Below, in pieces: positions 42,709 through 51,556 of a DNA stretch of 64,000 nucleotides (position 1 is its first letter; every line of letters starts with the position of its first letter). This stretch comes from an uncultured Poribacteria bacterium (GTDB lineage Bacteria; Poribacteria; WGA-4E; PCPOR2b). A program made the position numbers and the translations under genes. Location of the stretch: assembly GCA_958296125.1 (NCBI GenBank), contig OY282444.1, positions 3,443,623-3,507,622 on the forward strand, given 5' to 3'. The notes under the pieces were generated by a model. It searched no databases. It was not told the origin of the DNA and saw nothing but the letters and a program-made list of their open reading frames with translations.

Positions 42709-43548
42709 TTACACACGTTCCCACCGACTAGGGTTCATTCCCGGTGCTTCTTTTTTCATGTTCGGCGGTTTGTTACCACCGTGATAATCCCAGTGACGGG
42801 TGTTGCGGTCGCCCAACAACGGTCTGACAGAATCTGGCAGCTTCGCTAAATCCATATCATCCCAAGTTGACACTTTGTCTTGGGGGCCCGCCCATCCCGG
42901 ACGATAAGCGATGGCAAGCATTTCACGGGGATAGCTGCCAACGTTAGGATAGTTTCCGTGAAAGACTTTGTGGTTAATCAGTATCGCTGAACCCGCTTTC
43001 GCAGGGACCATCACCTCTTCGGGGTGCGATTCAAAACGTTTGTAGGGATTCGCATCAGCGTGCATCGAGAGGTGAGATCGGGGGATGACGCGGAACGGCG
43101 ACACCTCCGGGGTGAGATCATCGAGGTAGTATAGCACCCGGACCATAAAGGGAACGCTGCCATCGTAACCGAAGATTTGAGAGCCGTAGGGTTGTCCGTC
43201 TGTGTGCAAACTGATCCCCGGATGCCCCGGTTCGGAACGGGCGTAGCCGTAGCTCATCATAATCGTTTCGTCGCCAAACAGTTCTTGCAAGAAGGACAGC
43301 GTCGGGGGATGGGCAAGCAGTTCCGTGATAGCCCCACCTCTAAATTGGAGGTTCGGACATCCCCGTTGATGTGCGCTGTAATCCACCGATGTGGTTTCCA
43401 ACTTTGCAGTCTCCGACTTGAGCCGAGCGACGTGGTCAGGAGATAGTAGGTCGGGTAGTAAAAGATAGCCTTCAACTTCGATCTGGCGAATCCGCTCGCC
43501 AAGCGTCAAGACTGACCAGTCACGGTCATCAATACGTGGGGTGTGCAT
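42709..43548 (-). CDS. Phytanoyl-CoA dioxygenase (PhyH) family protein 2
   Basis: The ATG at 43548 is preceded by GGAGGAAGCGAA and gives 279 residues. Iron ligands are His-x-Asp in GISLHTDGQPYG and the distal His in NHKVFHGNYP, with a 2-oxoglutarate Arg in the SYPREMLAIAYRPGW segment. The N terminus LGERIRQIEVEGYLLLPDLLS is the usual PhyH opening. It probably shares a transcript with msrP. It is distinct in sequence from the copies at 17523 and 51557. Confidence 0.85.
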   Translation of the reverse strand: MHTPRIDDRDWSVLTLGERIRQIEVEGYLLLPDLLSPDHVARLKSETAKLETTSVDYSAHQRGCPNLQFRGGAITELLAHPPTLSFLQELFGDETIMMSYGYARSEPGHPGISLHTDGQPYGSQIFGYDGSVPFMVRVLYYLDDLTPEVSPFRVIPRSHLSMHADANPYKRFESHPEEVMVPAKAGSAILINHKVFHGNYPNVGSYPREMLAIAYRPGWAGPQDKVSTWDDMDLAKLPDSVRPLLGDRNTRHWDYHGGNKPPNMKKEAPGMNPSRWERV

Positions 43549-43708
43549 TTCGCTTCCTCCAAATGTCGTCGAACTCTGAGATAAAAGATGGTGAGCCCAA
43601 TTTTTTATACCGATCCGATTAAGAGCTTTCATGTGAAAAAATTTGGTTCACGGCATTTAGGTTATCCTACTTGGAAACTGATGTCAACAAGGAAATATCG
43701 AATTTTTG

Positions 43709-43737
43709 TTGCAGAACACTCATTTGTCTGTTAAGAT
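43709..43737 (+). promoter_or_regulatory. Sigma-70-type promoter for the CocE-like gene
   Basis: TTGCAG (43709-43714), 17 nt spacer, TAAGAT (43732-43737), 85 nt before the ATG at 43822. Confidence 0.45.
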
Positions 43738-43821
43738 GATAGGTCAAACGCACCCCTGAAGATCAGAGTTTACCGATACCTGCAAACATCTCCAAACATG
43801 CCTTTTCTGAGGAGAAAACTC

Positions 43822-45642
43822 ATGCCTGAATCCTATCAAGGTTCACATCAGCAGTATGACGCGATTTGCCAATCCAACGTGAGGATCCCGATGCGCGATG
43901 GCGTGCACCTAGCGACCGACATCTACTTTCCTGCGCTCGGCGGTCAGCCGATGTCAGGGAAATTTCCGGTCATCTTGGAACGTACCCCCTACGACAAGGC
44001 GGGATCGGGAAATGTGACGAACGGAACCTACTACGCCCGGCGAGGCTACGTCTGCGCGATTCAGGATGTACGAGGCAGATTCGCCAGCGACGGTGAGTGG
44101 TATCCCTTCGCCCAAGAAGCCCCTGATGGCTACGATACGGTGGAGTGGCTCGCCGCCCAAGAGTGGAGTGATGGACAGGTCGGCACGATGGGCGCATCGT
44201 ATGGTGGCAGCGACCAGTCCGCGCTGGCAACGCTCAACCCGCCGCATCTTTCAACGATGATCGTCGCTGTTGGTGCGTCGAATTACTATCACTGTTCAAT
44301 GCGACAAAACGGTGCGCTCGAACAACGTTTCATGATCTACGCCTTCCGAATGGCGACCACCAGCAAGGAAGCGTTCGCCGATGCTAACATCAAAGCCGCG
44401 GTTGATAGCGCGTTTGCGAATGTGGGTGAGTGGGTGTCTCGTGCGCCGCTCAAGAAAGGCACATCGCCGTTGCGGATGCTACCGAATTACGAACAGTGGG
44501 TGATCGATTTGTTCACGCACGGAGAATATGATGACTATTGGAAGCAACGCGGATACGCCATCTCGCAGTATTACGAAGAGCACGCGGATGTGCCAACGCT
44601 CTACCTCGGTGGGTGGTATGACTCGTATGCGCGGGCGACCTGCGAGAATTATACCGCACTCAGCAAAATGAAACAGTCGCGGCAGGTCCTTATGATGGGA
44701 CCGTGGACGCATGGTGGCTGGAGCGTGTCAAATGCGGGCGACGTTGATTTTGGGAATCACTCCTTCATTAACTACAATGACCTGCGGTTGGCGTGGTTCG
44801 ACCACTTCCTCAAAGGGCAATACACAGAGGTCGCCGACTGGTCGCCGGTCAAGATTTTTGTGATGGGCACCGGCGAGGGAACGCCCAACTATCAGGGGCG
44901 ACTCCATCACAGCGGCTCGTGGCGCGACGAGCAGGATTTTCCCCTGCCCGATACCCAGTTCACGCCTTACTATCTTCACGCTGATGGCGAGATGTCTACC
45001 GCGCTACCAATGGCTGAGGGCTCACAAAGTCGCTTTAGCTTTGATCCGCGAGAGCCTGTCCCAACCATTGGCGGCGGCATCTCCGCTGCGGACCCGATCA
45101 TGGGCGCAGGCGCGTTTGACCAACGTGGGGACTCCAGATTCTTCGGTTGCACGGACACCCTTCCCCTCAATGCCCGCAGCGATGTGCTGACCTTCCAGAC
45201 TCCCCCGCTAGCAAACGATGTGGAAGTCACAGGACCAATTACGGTCAAACTCCACGCCTCATCATCTGCCCGCGATACCGACTTCACAGCCAAACTGATT
45301 GATGTTTGTCCATTGAGCGATGACTATCCCGATGGGCTCGCTATCAACCTGACAGACTCCATCATCCGGGCGCGCTACCGAAACGGTTGGGACGCTCCAG
45401 AGTTACTGGAGCCGGGGAAGGTCTACGAATTCATCTTTCAACTTTATCCAACCTCTAACGTTTTCAAGAAGGGTCACCGGATTCGTTTAGACATTTCCAG
45501 CAGCAATTGGCCCCGTTTTGATGCGAATCCGAACACGGGCGGTGATTTGGGGAGCGAGCGGCGGCTTGAAATTGCAGAGCAGGCGATTTATCACGAGCCT
45601 AAACACGCATCGCATGTGGTTTTACCCATTATCGAGCGATAG
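43822..45642 (+). CDS. CocE/NonD family hydrolase (X-Pro dipeptidyl-peptidase S15 type)
   Basis: The ATG at 43822 has GAGGAG 7 nt upstream and gives 606 residues. The alpha/beta-hydrolase core opens VRIPMRDGVHLATDIYFP and contains the nucleophile Ser in GTMGASYGGSDQ and the catalytic His in GPWTHGGWS. The C-terminal third is the jelly-roll domain of S15 enzymes (DVEVTGPITVKLHASSSARDTDF). Members are cocaine esterase, cephalosporin esterases and X-Pro aminopeptidases. There is no signal peptide, so it is cytoplasmic. The natural substrate is unknown. Confidence 0.87.
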   Translation: MPESYQGSHQQYDAICQSNVRIPMRDGVHLATDIYFPALGGQPMSGKFPVILERTPYDKAGSGNVTNGTYYARRGYVCAIQDVRGRFASDGEWYPFAQEAPDGYDTVEWLAAQEWSDGQVGTMGASYGGSDQSALATLNPPHLSTMIVAVGASNYYHCSMRQNGALEQRFMIYAFRMATTSKEAFADANIKAAVDSAFANVGEWVSRAPLKKGTSPLRMLPNYEQWVIDLFTHGEYDDYWKQRGYAISQYYEEHADVPTLYLGGWYDSYARATCENYTALSKMKQSRQVLMMGPWTHGGWSVSNAGDVDFGNHSFINYNDLRLAWFDHFLKGQYTEVADWSPVKIFVMGTGEGTPNYQGRLHHSGSWRDEQDFPLPDTQFTPYYLHADGEMSTALPMAEGSQSRFSFDPREPVPTIGGGISAADPIMGAGAFDQRGDSRFFGCTDTLPLNARSDVLTFQTPPLANDVEVTGPITVKLHASSSARDTDFTAKLIDVCPLSDDYPDGLAINLTDSIIRARYRNGWDAPELLEPGKVYEFIFQLYPTSNVFKKGHRIRLDISSSNWPRFDANPNTGGDLGSERRLEIAEQAIYHEPKHASHVVLPIIER

Positions 45643-45719
45643 GGGAGCCGTGAGACGTGAAAGGGTGTCGAAATTTCCAAAACAGGTAGCATAACCATTC
45701 GCAACGGGAGGGAAATATT

Positions 45720-46385
45720 GTGAAAATCAAATGGTGTGGACACGCTACGTTTTTGATAGAAGGAAACGGGACTCGCATTGTGACCGATCCGTATACACCT
45801 GAAGTCGCTGGCTATGACCCGATCGCTGAACCAGTGGAGATTGTGATTATGAGTTCCGCGACTGACCGATTTCACAGTTGTGCGGATATGGTGCCGGGCA
45901 ATCCGGTCGTGATTAATGCGCTCGACATTACCGAGACCGGGGCGGAAGTCAAAGGGATTTGCTTCTCGTCCGTGCCAGCTATGGAGAGCATCAAACATAA
46001 AAGCGATCCGGATCAGAACGCAATGTATCGATTCGGCGTTGAAGGGATCGAAATTGGGCACATGGGCGATGTGGGAAACCCTTTGAGCGAGACGCAACTC
46101 GAATTTTTCAAGGGGGTTGATATCCTGCTTGCGCTAACGGGGGGTCCCCCAACCATTGAACTGAATGACCTTGATAAAGTCATTGATGCGATTCAGCCGA
46201 GGGTGACAATTCCGATGCACTACAGAACCAACAAGGTTACGCTCACTCGAATCCTGCCGGTAGATGATTTCGCCGCACGATATCCGGCGGAACTTGTCCA
46301 TTATCAGCATCAGTCACAGATTGAAGTGAGTAAGTCAAAACTACCCCAGACAAATCAAATCTATGTGCTAGATTACGCCAATTAG
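45720..46385 (+). CDS. UlaG-like MBL-fold protein with degenerate metal-binding motif
   Basis: The protein has 221 residues from a GTG start 7 nt after GGGAGGG. The opening KIKWCGHATFLIEGNGTRIVT is typical of UlaG/RomA-like metallo-beta-lactamase-fold hydrolases, as are GHMGDVGN and IPMHYRTN. The metal motif SHxHxDH should follow VEIVIM, but the sequence reads MSSATDRFHS, so at least three of the metal ligands are absent. The rest of the fold is preserved. It is probably not a conventional metallo-hydrolase. The neighbouring CocE gene is 77 nt upstream. Confidence 0.75.
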   Translation: MKIKWCGHATFLIEGNGTRIVTDPYTPEVAGYDPIAEPVEIVIMSSATDRFHSCADMVPGNPVVINALDITETGAEVKGICFSSVPAMESIKHKSDPDQNAMYRFGVEGIEIGHMGDVGNPLSETQLEFFKGVDILLALTGGPPTIELNDLDKVIDAIQPRVTIPMHYRTNKVTLTRILPVDDFAARYPAELVHYQHQSQIEVSKSKLPQTNQIYVLDYAN

Positions 46386-46498
46386 CATCCTTGGAACCAC
46401 GGCTTAGCCAGCAGGTGAATTAGGGGAGAAGCACAGGACCGTCCTGCCTTCATTTTACGGTGTCGTTGCGGCGGTTTTATCCGCTTGTTTCGGAAGGA

Positions 46499-46789
46499 TC
46501 ATTTGTTCGATGCCCACCCCTTATCAATGAACCATCGCCGCCACCGCTCCCACATCAATTTTCGCTTGAGGACGTTCACATGAATCCGATGCACACACAA
46601 ACGTTTTCCGTCCAACTCAAGCACGGGGATTAGTTCTTTATATTTTGTGAACAATCCCAAGTTCGCCGTAATGTCAATTTCTTCAATCTGGATTGGGAAC
46701 TGCGCTGCGATCGGTTCAAGGAATTCCTTCGCTTCATCGCAAAGCGGACAATCCGCTTTCGTGTAAAGTTGGAGTTTGATTGTATTCAT
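46499..46789 (-). CDS. Glutaredoxin-like (DUF836-type) protein
   Basis: The protein has 96 residues from ATG 46789. The thioredoxin-fold start KLQLYTKADCPLCDEAKEFL carries a CPLC pair, followed by EEIDITANLGLFTKY and IPVLELDGKRL with the cis-Pro. This matches small glutaredoxin-like proteins of the DUF836 group. A possible role is thiol-disulfide exchange in the cytoplasm. The ribosome site is weak. The region between it and argF holds a dispersed repeat and the argF promoter. Confidence 0.78.
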   Translation of the reverse strand: MNTIKLQLYTKADCPLCDEAKEFLEPIAAQFPIQIEEIDITANLGLFTKYKELIPVLELDGKRLCVHRIHVNVLKRKLMWERWRRWFIDKGWASNK

Positions 46790-46946
46790 TGATTGGGCCC
46801 TCGGATCACGGATGTGCACCGGTTCATCGAGTGATGGACAGATAGACAACAATCATCGACCTCCCTATTTTCGCAGAAATATGTATCAGCGTCAAACTTT
46901 TTTAGCGTAGGGTGCTTTAGTTTTCGGTTTTCTCCCTGTCCCGCAA

Positions 46947-46965
46947 GTCCCGCGAAGCGAGGATT
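46947..46965 (+). repeat. 19-bp inverted dispersed repeat, copy 1
   Basis: GTCCCGCGAAGCGAGGATT is the exact reverse complement of 57762-57780, in gene-free DNA 10.8 kb away. The latter lies inside element C. Confidence 0.5.
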
Positions 46966-47098
46966 TCGCTTTGCTTTGAATCCTCGATGCTTCATCGGGG
47001 GTGACTTGCCCGCCTCATGCGCCAATGAACTGAATATCGGGATTCGGAGATCCCTCCTATAGCAGAACTCAATGACCCTATTTTTAGCGCATTCTGGC

Positions 47099-47127
47099 TT
47101 GACATGCGGGTTGCCATGCAGTATAAT
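47099..47127 (+). promoter_or_regulatory. Consensus sigma-70 promoter of argF-thrC
   Basis: TTGACA (47099-47104), exactly 17 nt, TATAAT (47122-47127): a perfect consensus promoter. Transcription should start near 47134, which rules out the in-frame ATG at 47072 and fixes the argF start at 47159. Confidence 0.85.
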
Positions 47128-47158
47128 CATGCTTTTCAAACCTTTTGGGGGCCCTATC

Positions 47159-48073
47159 ATGAACCTCATTTCACTAAAGAACTGGTCTACAGAGGATATC
47201 ATTGAGGTCGTCGAGGACAGCATCGCGATCAAAAACAATCCAGAACGATATGCGAATGCTACAAGTCGGCGCAGTCTCGTCATGCTTTTTCAGAAGACCT
47301 CAACCCGAACCCGTTGCGCTGGAGAGGTCGGTATGACCCAACTGGGGGGCCATGCAGTTTATCTGGATTGGCGCACCACCAATTTCGCGCTCGCGGATTT
47401 ACGGGATGAAATTCGCGTGCTGTCTGCTTATGCGGACATAATCCTAGCACGTTTTCTCAGACATGCAGATGTCGTGCAGGCAGCGGAGAGTGCAACGGTT
47501 CCGTTCATCAATGGGTGCTGTGACCGTTACCATCCGACGCAAGCTCTCGGTGACTTGATGACCATACAAGAAAAATTTGGGCGCATCGAAGGGGTCAAAC
47601 TCACTTACGTTGGGGTGCACAATAATGTATGCAATGCGTTAATTGCCGCCGGGCTAAAAGGGGGCATGGAGGTAACTGTCGTTGCACCGGAGATGAATCC
47701 CGCAGCGGTTGATGAGGAACTCTATGAAGCGGCGCGTAAAGCAGGCACTTATAAAGTATCAGATCAACTTCACCAAGCGATTGCAAATAGCGATGTTGTT
47801 TATACAGACACATGGGTCGATATGGAATTTTTCACGGATCCAGCGTTTAAGGAGGAGAAGGAACAACGCATTAAGACCCTTTCTCCCTATCAGTTGAATG
47901 CGGAGTTACTCGCAGGGCAGGATGTCCTCGTCATGCACTGTCTGCCCGCCCATCGGGGTTATGAGGTTTCCGGTGAAATTGTTGAAGACCCGAGATCGAT
48001 TATGTTCGATCAATCGGAGAACCGACTTCACAGTATGAAAGGGTTAATACTGAAACTGTTGGGAGCACTATGA
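47159..48073 (+). CDS. argF: Ornithine carbamoyltransferase family protein
   Basis: The protein has 304 residues. The carbamoyl-phosphate motif is QKTSTRTRCAGEVG (STRTR), the HPTQ motif lies in GCCDRYHPTQALGDLM, and the ornithine loop HCLPAHRGYEV contains the catalytic Cys. It makes citrulline from ornithine and carbamoyl phosphate in arginine biosynthesis. The CCDRYHP region departs a little from the usual form, so an acetyl- or succinyl-ornithine variant cannot be excluded. The gene overlaps thrC by four bases (ATGA) and has a perfect sigma-70 promoter. Confidence 0.85.
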   Translation: MNLISLKNWSTEDIIEVVEDSIAIKNNPERYANATSRRSLVMLFQKTSTRTRCAGEVGMTQLGGHAVYLDWRTTNFALADLRDEIRVLSAYADIILARFLRHADVVQAAESATVPFINGCCDRYHPTQALGDLMTIQEKFGRIEGVKLTYVGVHNNVCNALIAAGLKGGMEVTVVAPEMNPAAVDEELYEAARKAGTYKVSDQLHQAIANSDVVYTDTWVDMEFFTDPAFKEEKEQRIKTLSPYQLNAELLAGQDVLVMHCLPAHRGYEVSGEIVEDPRSIMFDQSENRLHSMKGLILKLLGAL

Positions 48074-49218
48074 GTTATTTCGCTCACCTTGAATGCAGCC
48101 GTTGCGCCCAAACCTACGAACCCAACGTCCCACAGAACCTGTGCACGAAATGCGGGAAGCCGCTATTCCCGCGTTATGCGTTGGATAAAATTGCTCAAAC
48201 CTGGGATAAATCTGCCCTATTGGAACGTGAGCCATCGATGTGGCGATATGCTGAGCTCCTACCTGTGATTGACTCACGCCACATCGTTTCCCTCAATGAG
48301 TCAATGACACCGCTCCTGCCAATACAACGGCTCGCCGCCTTCTTAGGGCTTGAAGCGTTGTGGGTAAAGGATGAGTCCCGTTTACCTACCGGTAGCTTTA
48401 AGGCTCGCGGGTTGGCAATGGCGGTTTCTAAAGCCAAAGAACTCGGATTGACCAAACTTGCGATTCCGTCCGCCGGTAATGCGGCAACCGCACTCTCCAG
48501 TTACGCAGCCCAAGCGGGGATGGAGGCGCACATCTTCATGCCTCAAGATGCCCCTCCGTTTAACCGTAACACCTGCCAACTGGCGGGTGCACATGTCACC
48601 TTCATTGACGGATTGATTACGGATGCAGGAAAAATCGTTGCCGAGCGGAAGGAAGCTGAAGGGTGGTTTGACGTTTCAACACTCAAAGAGCCGTATCGCG
48701 TTGAGGGGAAAAAGACGATGGGGCTTGAGATTGCGGAACAGTTCGATTGGGAACTTCCCGATGTCATCATCTATCCGACAGGTGGGGGTACAGGGATTGT
48801 CGGAATGTGGAAGGCGTTTCAGGAGTTGGAAACCATCGGGTGGATTGAGGAAAAACGTCCGCGCATGATCTCCGTACAAGCGGCAGGTTGTGCCCCAATC
48901 GTCAAAGCGTGGCAGGAAGGAGCAACTGAAGCTGAGCCATGGGCAAACGCACACACAAGTGCGGCAGGGTTGCGGGTGCCACACGCTGTCGGTGATTTCC
49001 TGATTCTTGATGCTATCTACCAGAGCGACGGGGCTGCAATTGCTGTTACCGACGCTGAAATACGGGAGGCGATGGGGACCTTAGCGACACATGAGGGGAT
49101 TTTGGCTTGCCCTGAGGGTGCGGCAACTGTTGCCGGACTCTGCAAATTGGTAGCAGCTGGGGAAATTCAACCCGAAAACAGGGTGGTGTTGTTCAACACA
49201 GGTGGGTATCAGGTGTAA
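48070..49218 (+). CDS. thrC: Threonine synthase
   Basis: The protein has 382 residues. The N terminus has a zinc-ribbon-like pair (LECSRCAQTYE, LCTKCGKPLF), followed by the fold-type-II PLP core: DESRLPTGSFKARGLAMA with the Schiff-base Lys, SAGNAATALSSYAA and PTGGGTGIVGMW. This is the archaeal/plant-like threonine synthase class, converting O-phosphohomoserine to threonine. It is translationally coupled to argF. The LivG gene follows after 80 nt. Confidence 0.87.
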   Translation: MSYFAHLECSRCAQTYEPNVPQNLCTKCGKPLFPRYALDKIAQTWDKSALLEREPSMWRYAELLPVIDSRHIVSLNESMTPLLPIQRLAAFLGLEALWVKDESRLPTGSFKARGLAMAVSKAKELGLTKLAIPSAGNAATALSSYAAQAGMEAHIFMPQDAPPFNRNTCQLAGAHVTFIDGLITDAGKIVAERKEAEGWFDVSTLKEPYRVEGKKTMGLEIAEQFDWELPDVIIYPTGGGTGIVGMWKAFQELETIGWIEEKRPRMISVQAAGCAPIVKAWQEGATEAEPWANAHTSAAGLRVPHAVGDFLILDAIYQSDGAAIAVTDAEIREAMGTLATHEGILACPEGAATVAGLCKLVAAGEIQPENRVVLFNTGGYQV

Positions 49219-49298
49219 ATCCTCCTGCAACTGTTTGAGGGTGTAAGCTTGTAGATAGATCTACAGTAGAATGCTACTATCAGGTTCCATAAAAACTT

Positions 49299-50084
49299 AT
49301 GAACGCAACAACACCCATTCTTGAAATTACCAACCTGACCAAGCATTTTGGCGGCGTGACCGCCGTGTCAAATATTGATATATCTGTGCAACAAGGGCAG
49401 ATCGCCAGTCTCATTGGCCCCAACGGTGCGGGAAAAACGACACTTTTTAACTGCGTCACAGGGTTGGAACATCCAACCGAAGGAAGTATCAAATTTCAAA
49501 ATCGAAGCATTGTTGGCCTGCGTCCGGATCAAATTGCGACAATTGGAATGGCACGGACATTTCAAAACATCCGCCTATTTTCTAAGCTGACTGTCTTGGA
49601 TAATGTGAAAATCGGCAGGCACTGTCAGTCAAAAAAACGCCTCTGGGGCGCAATCAGTCGTAACCAAAAACAGCGTCAAGAAGAAGCATACATCACAGTA
49701 CAAGCGTTTCAGCAACTCAGCTTTGTTGGACTGGAGGAGGTTCGGGACCAGCTCGCCGGCAATCTTTCTTATGGAGACCAGCGGCGGATTGAAGTTGCGC
49801 GGGCGTTAGCGATGGGACCAACGCTGCTTCTTTTAGATGAACCCGCGGCGGGCATGAATCCGCAGGAAACACAACGGTTGATAGAACTCATCCATGCAAT
49901 CCGTGAGCAAGGAATCACGATTTTGTTGATCGAACATGACATGAAACTGGTCATGCAGATTTCAGACTGGGTCACTGTAATCGCTCAGGGAGAAAAGATT
50001 AGTGCCGGCAAACCTGAAGCAGTCCAAAACGATACGCGGGTAATCAAAGCTTACCTTGGAGAATCCTACGATGCTCAAACTTAA
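49299..50084 (+). CDS. livG: Branched-chain amino-acid ABC transporter ATPase LivG
   Basis: The protein has 261 residues. Walker A is GPNGAGKTTLFN, the ABC signature NLSYGDQRRIEVARAL, Walker B LLLLDEPAAGMNP and the switch His LLIEHDMKLVM. The LivG-type C-terminal extension (GEKISAGKPEAVQ..VIKAYLGE) is present. It energises the high-affinity uptake of branched-chain or related amino acids with LivF. It overlaps livF by 14 nt. The cognate permease and binding-protein genes lie 4.7 kb downstream. Confidence 0.92.
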   Translation: MNATTPILEITNLTKHFGGVTAVSNIDISVQQGQIASLIGPNGAGKTTLFNCVTGLEHPTEGSIKFQNRSIVGLRPDQIATIGMARTFQNIRLFSKLTVLDNVKIGRHCQSKKRLWGAISRNQKQRQEEAYITVQAFQQLSFVGLEEVRDQLAGNLSYGDQRRIEVARALAMGPTLLLLDEPAAGMNPQETQRLIELIHAIREQGITILLIEHDMKLVMQISDWVTVIAQGEKISAGKPEAVQNDTRVIKAYLGESYDAQT

Positions 50085-50775
50085 TGAGATTCACACCTAC
50101 TATGGCAATATTCGAGCCATCAGGGGGGTCTCACTTTACGTTGAAGCCGGGGAAATGGTTTGTTTGATTGGAGCGAATGGAGCGGGCAAATCAACGACGC
50201 TGATGACGATATCGGGTATCTATCACCCCGTGCAAGGGACAATTAACTTTGAGGGGGAGGATTTAACCGAGATCTCAGCGGAAAAGCGTGTTGAATTGGG
50301 AATTTCGCAAGTCCCCGAGGGGAGGCTAATCTTTCCTGAAATGACCGTGTTAGAAAATCTTGAACTTGGTGCATTTCGGCGCAAGGATACCCCCATTATC
50401 AAGGAAGATCTTGATCGAGTTTTTAATCTTTTTCCGGTCTTGCGTGAGCGAAGAACGCAGCAAGGCGGGACGTTAAGCGGTGGTGAACAGCAAATGCTGG
50501 CTATCGGTCGGTCCCTAATGTCACATCCCCGTCTCCTCCTCCTTGATGAACCTTCGCTTGGGCTTGCCCCAATTCTGGTTGAGCAGATTTTTGAGATAAT
50601 CCAACAAATCAACAAACAAGGCACAACTATTCTTCTTGTCGAGCAGAACGCGTATCTCGCCTTACAGCTGACCCATCGCGGCTATGTTATGGAGACCGGG
50701 GAAATAGCTATTGAAGGCACATCCGCGGACCTTCTCAACGATGTGCGAGTCCGGCAGGCGTATCTGGGGGAATAG
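50071..50775 (+). CDS. livF: Branched-chain amino-acid ABC transporter ATPase LivF
   Basis: The protein has 234 residues from ATG 50071. It begins LKLNEIHTYYGNIRAIRGVSL, then Walker A GANGAGKSTTLM, Q-loop/PEGRLIFPEMTV typical of LivF, signature TLSGGEQQMLAIGRSLM, Walker B LLLLDEPSLGLAP and VEQNAYLAL in the switch region. It is the second ATPase of the Liv transporter, within livG's transcript. Confidence 0.92.
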   Translation: MLKLNEIHTYYGNIRAIRGVSLYVEAGEMVCLIGANGAGKSTTLMTISGIYHPVQGTINFEGEDLTEISAEKRVELGISQVPEGRLIFPEMTVLENLELGAFRRKDTPIIKEDLDRVFNLFPVLRERRTQQGGTLSGGEQQMLAIGRSLMSHPRLLLLDEPSLGLAPILVEQIFEIIQQINKQGTTILLVEQNAYLALQLTHRGYVMETGEIAIEGTSADLLNDVRVRQAYLGE

Positions 50776-50953
50776 CGGTGAGGCGGGATGGCTCATTTTC
50801 AGCGAACGAGCACCAGATTAGCTGTGAGTGTTGGGTTTCACTTTCGCCACGAACGGCGTGTTGAAAGGCAGAAACTTGACTGGCCTTGATAGTGAGTCGC
50901 TTTCAATCGTTCAACCCAATCCACCAAACTTCGCAAGCTAGTGGCAGCTGGGG

Positions 50954-51409
50954 TCATTCAATCTGCACACCTACTTCGCTCTCAATAGCATCTGGTTTGT
51001 CGTCGTTAATCTTTCCTAAAATGAGGGCACCCACCGCGAGTACAAGAACAACAGCACCGCAAATAACTCCCCACTTCCCGTTCAAGACCTCCATAGGTAG
51101 GATAATTATACCGATTAGCACATAAAATATCCCCTCATAGATGCCTCCTATTGCCAAAGAGTACACCCCAAGAGCAATAACGGAGATTGAACATACAAAT
51201 GTGAAACGCCCAATGCTTCCTGTGATTTTGCATATATGGAGCAAGATGCTCAGTAATATTAAACCAATACCTGACGCTCCGAAGACAACGGCGGCCTCAA
51301 TAAAACCTTCCTGCCAAGAGAGCAGCGCAAGGAAAAGAATTATCACTATTAGCACATATTGTTCGGCTCTTGCAATATGATCAATTATACGCTTTCTTAA
51401 AGTTGTCAT
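50954..51409 (-). CDS. Hypothetical multi-pass membrane protein
   Basis: The protein has 151 residues with a GAGGAG site. Five predicted hydrophobic helices (YVLIVIILFLALLSW, AAVVFGASGIGLILLSILLH, FVCSISVIALGVYSLAI, IFYVLIGIIILPMEVL, WGVICGAVVLVLAVGALIL) are followed by a short acidic tail. No family is recognised. It lies between the two halves of the Liv operon on the opposite strand. Confidence 0.65.
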   Translation of the reverse strand: MTTLRKRIIDHIARAEQYVLIVIILFLALLSWQEGFIEAAVVFGASGIGLILLSILLHICKITGSIGRFTFVCSISVIALGVYSLAIGGIYEGIFYVLIGIIILPMEVLNGKWGVICGAVVLVLAVGALILGKINDDKPDAIESEVGVQIE

Positions 51410-51556
51410 GGAATTTCTCCTCAGCTTTTCTTTAGTTCAGTGGCGAGGGAGTTATTTGATCACCTAGCGGAAGCGGAGCCTCCGAAAGTATTGTAACTTG
51501 GTTATATACAAGACAACGGGGGGCATTTTTCTACGGTTGACCCGTAGGGGCAGGTT

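Noticed and set aside
47072-47158. N-terminal extension of ArgF from an ATG at 47072
   Set aside because: The perfect -35/-10 promoter at 47099-47127 lies inside this stretch, so the extension would not be transcribed from it.
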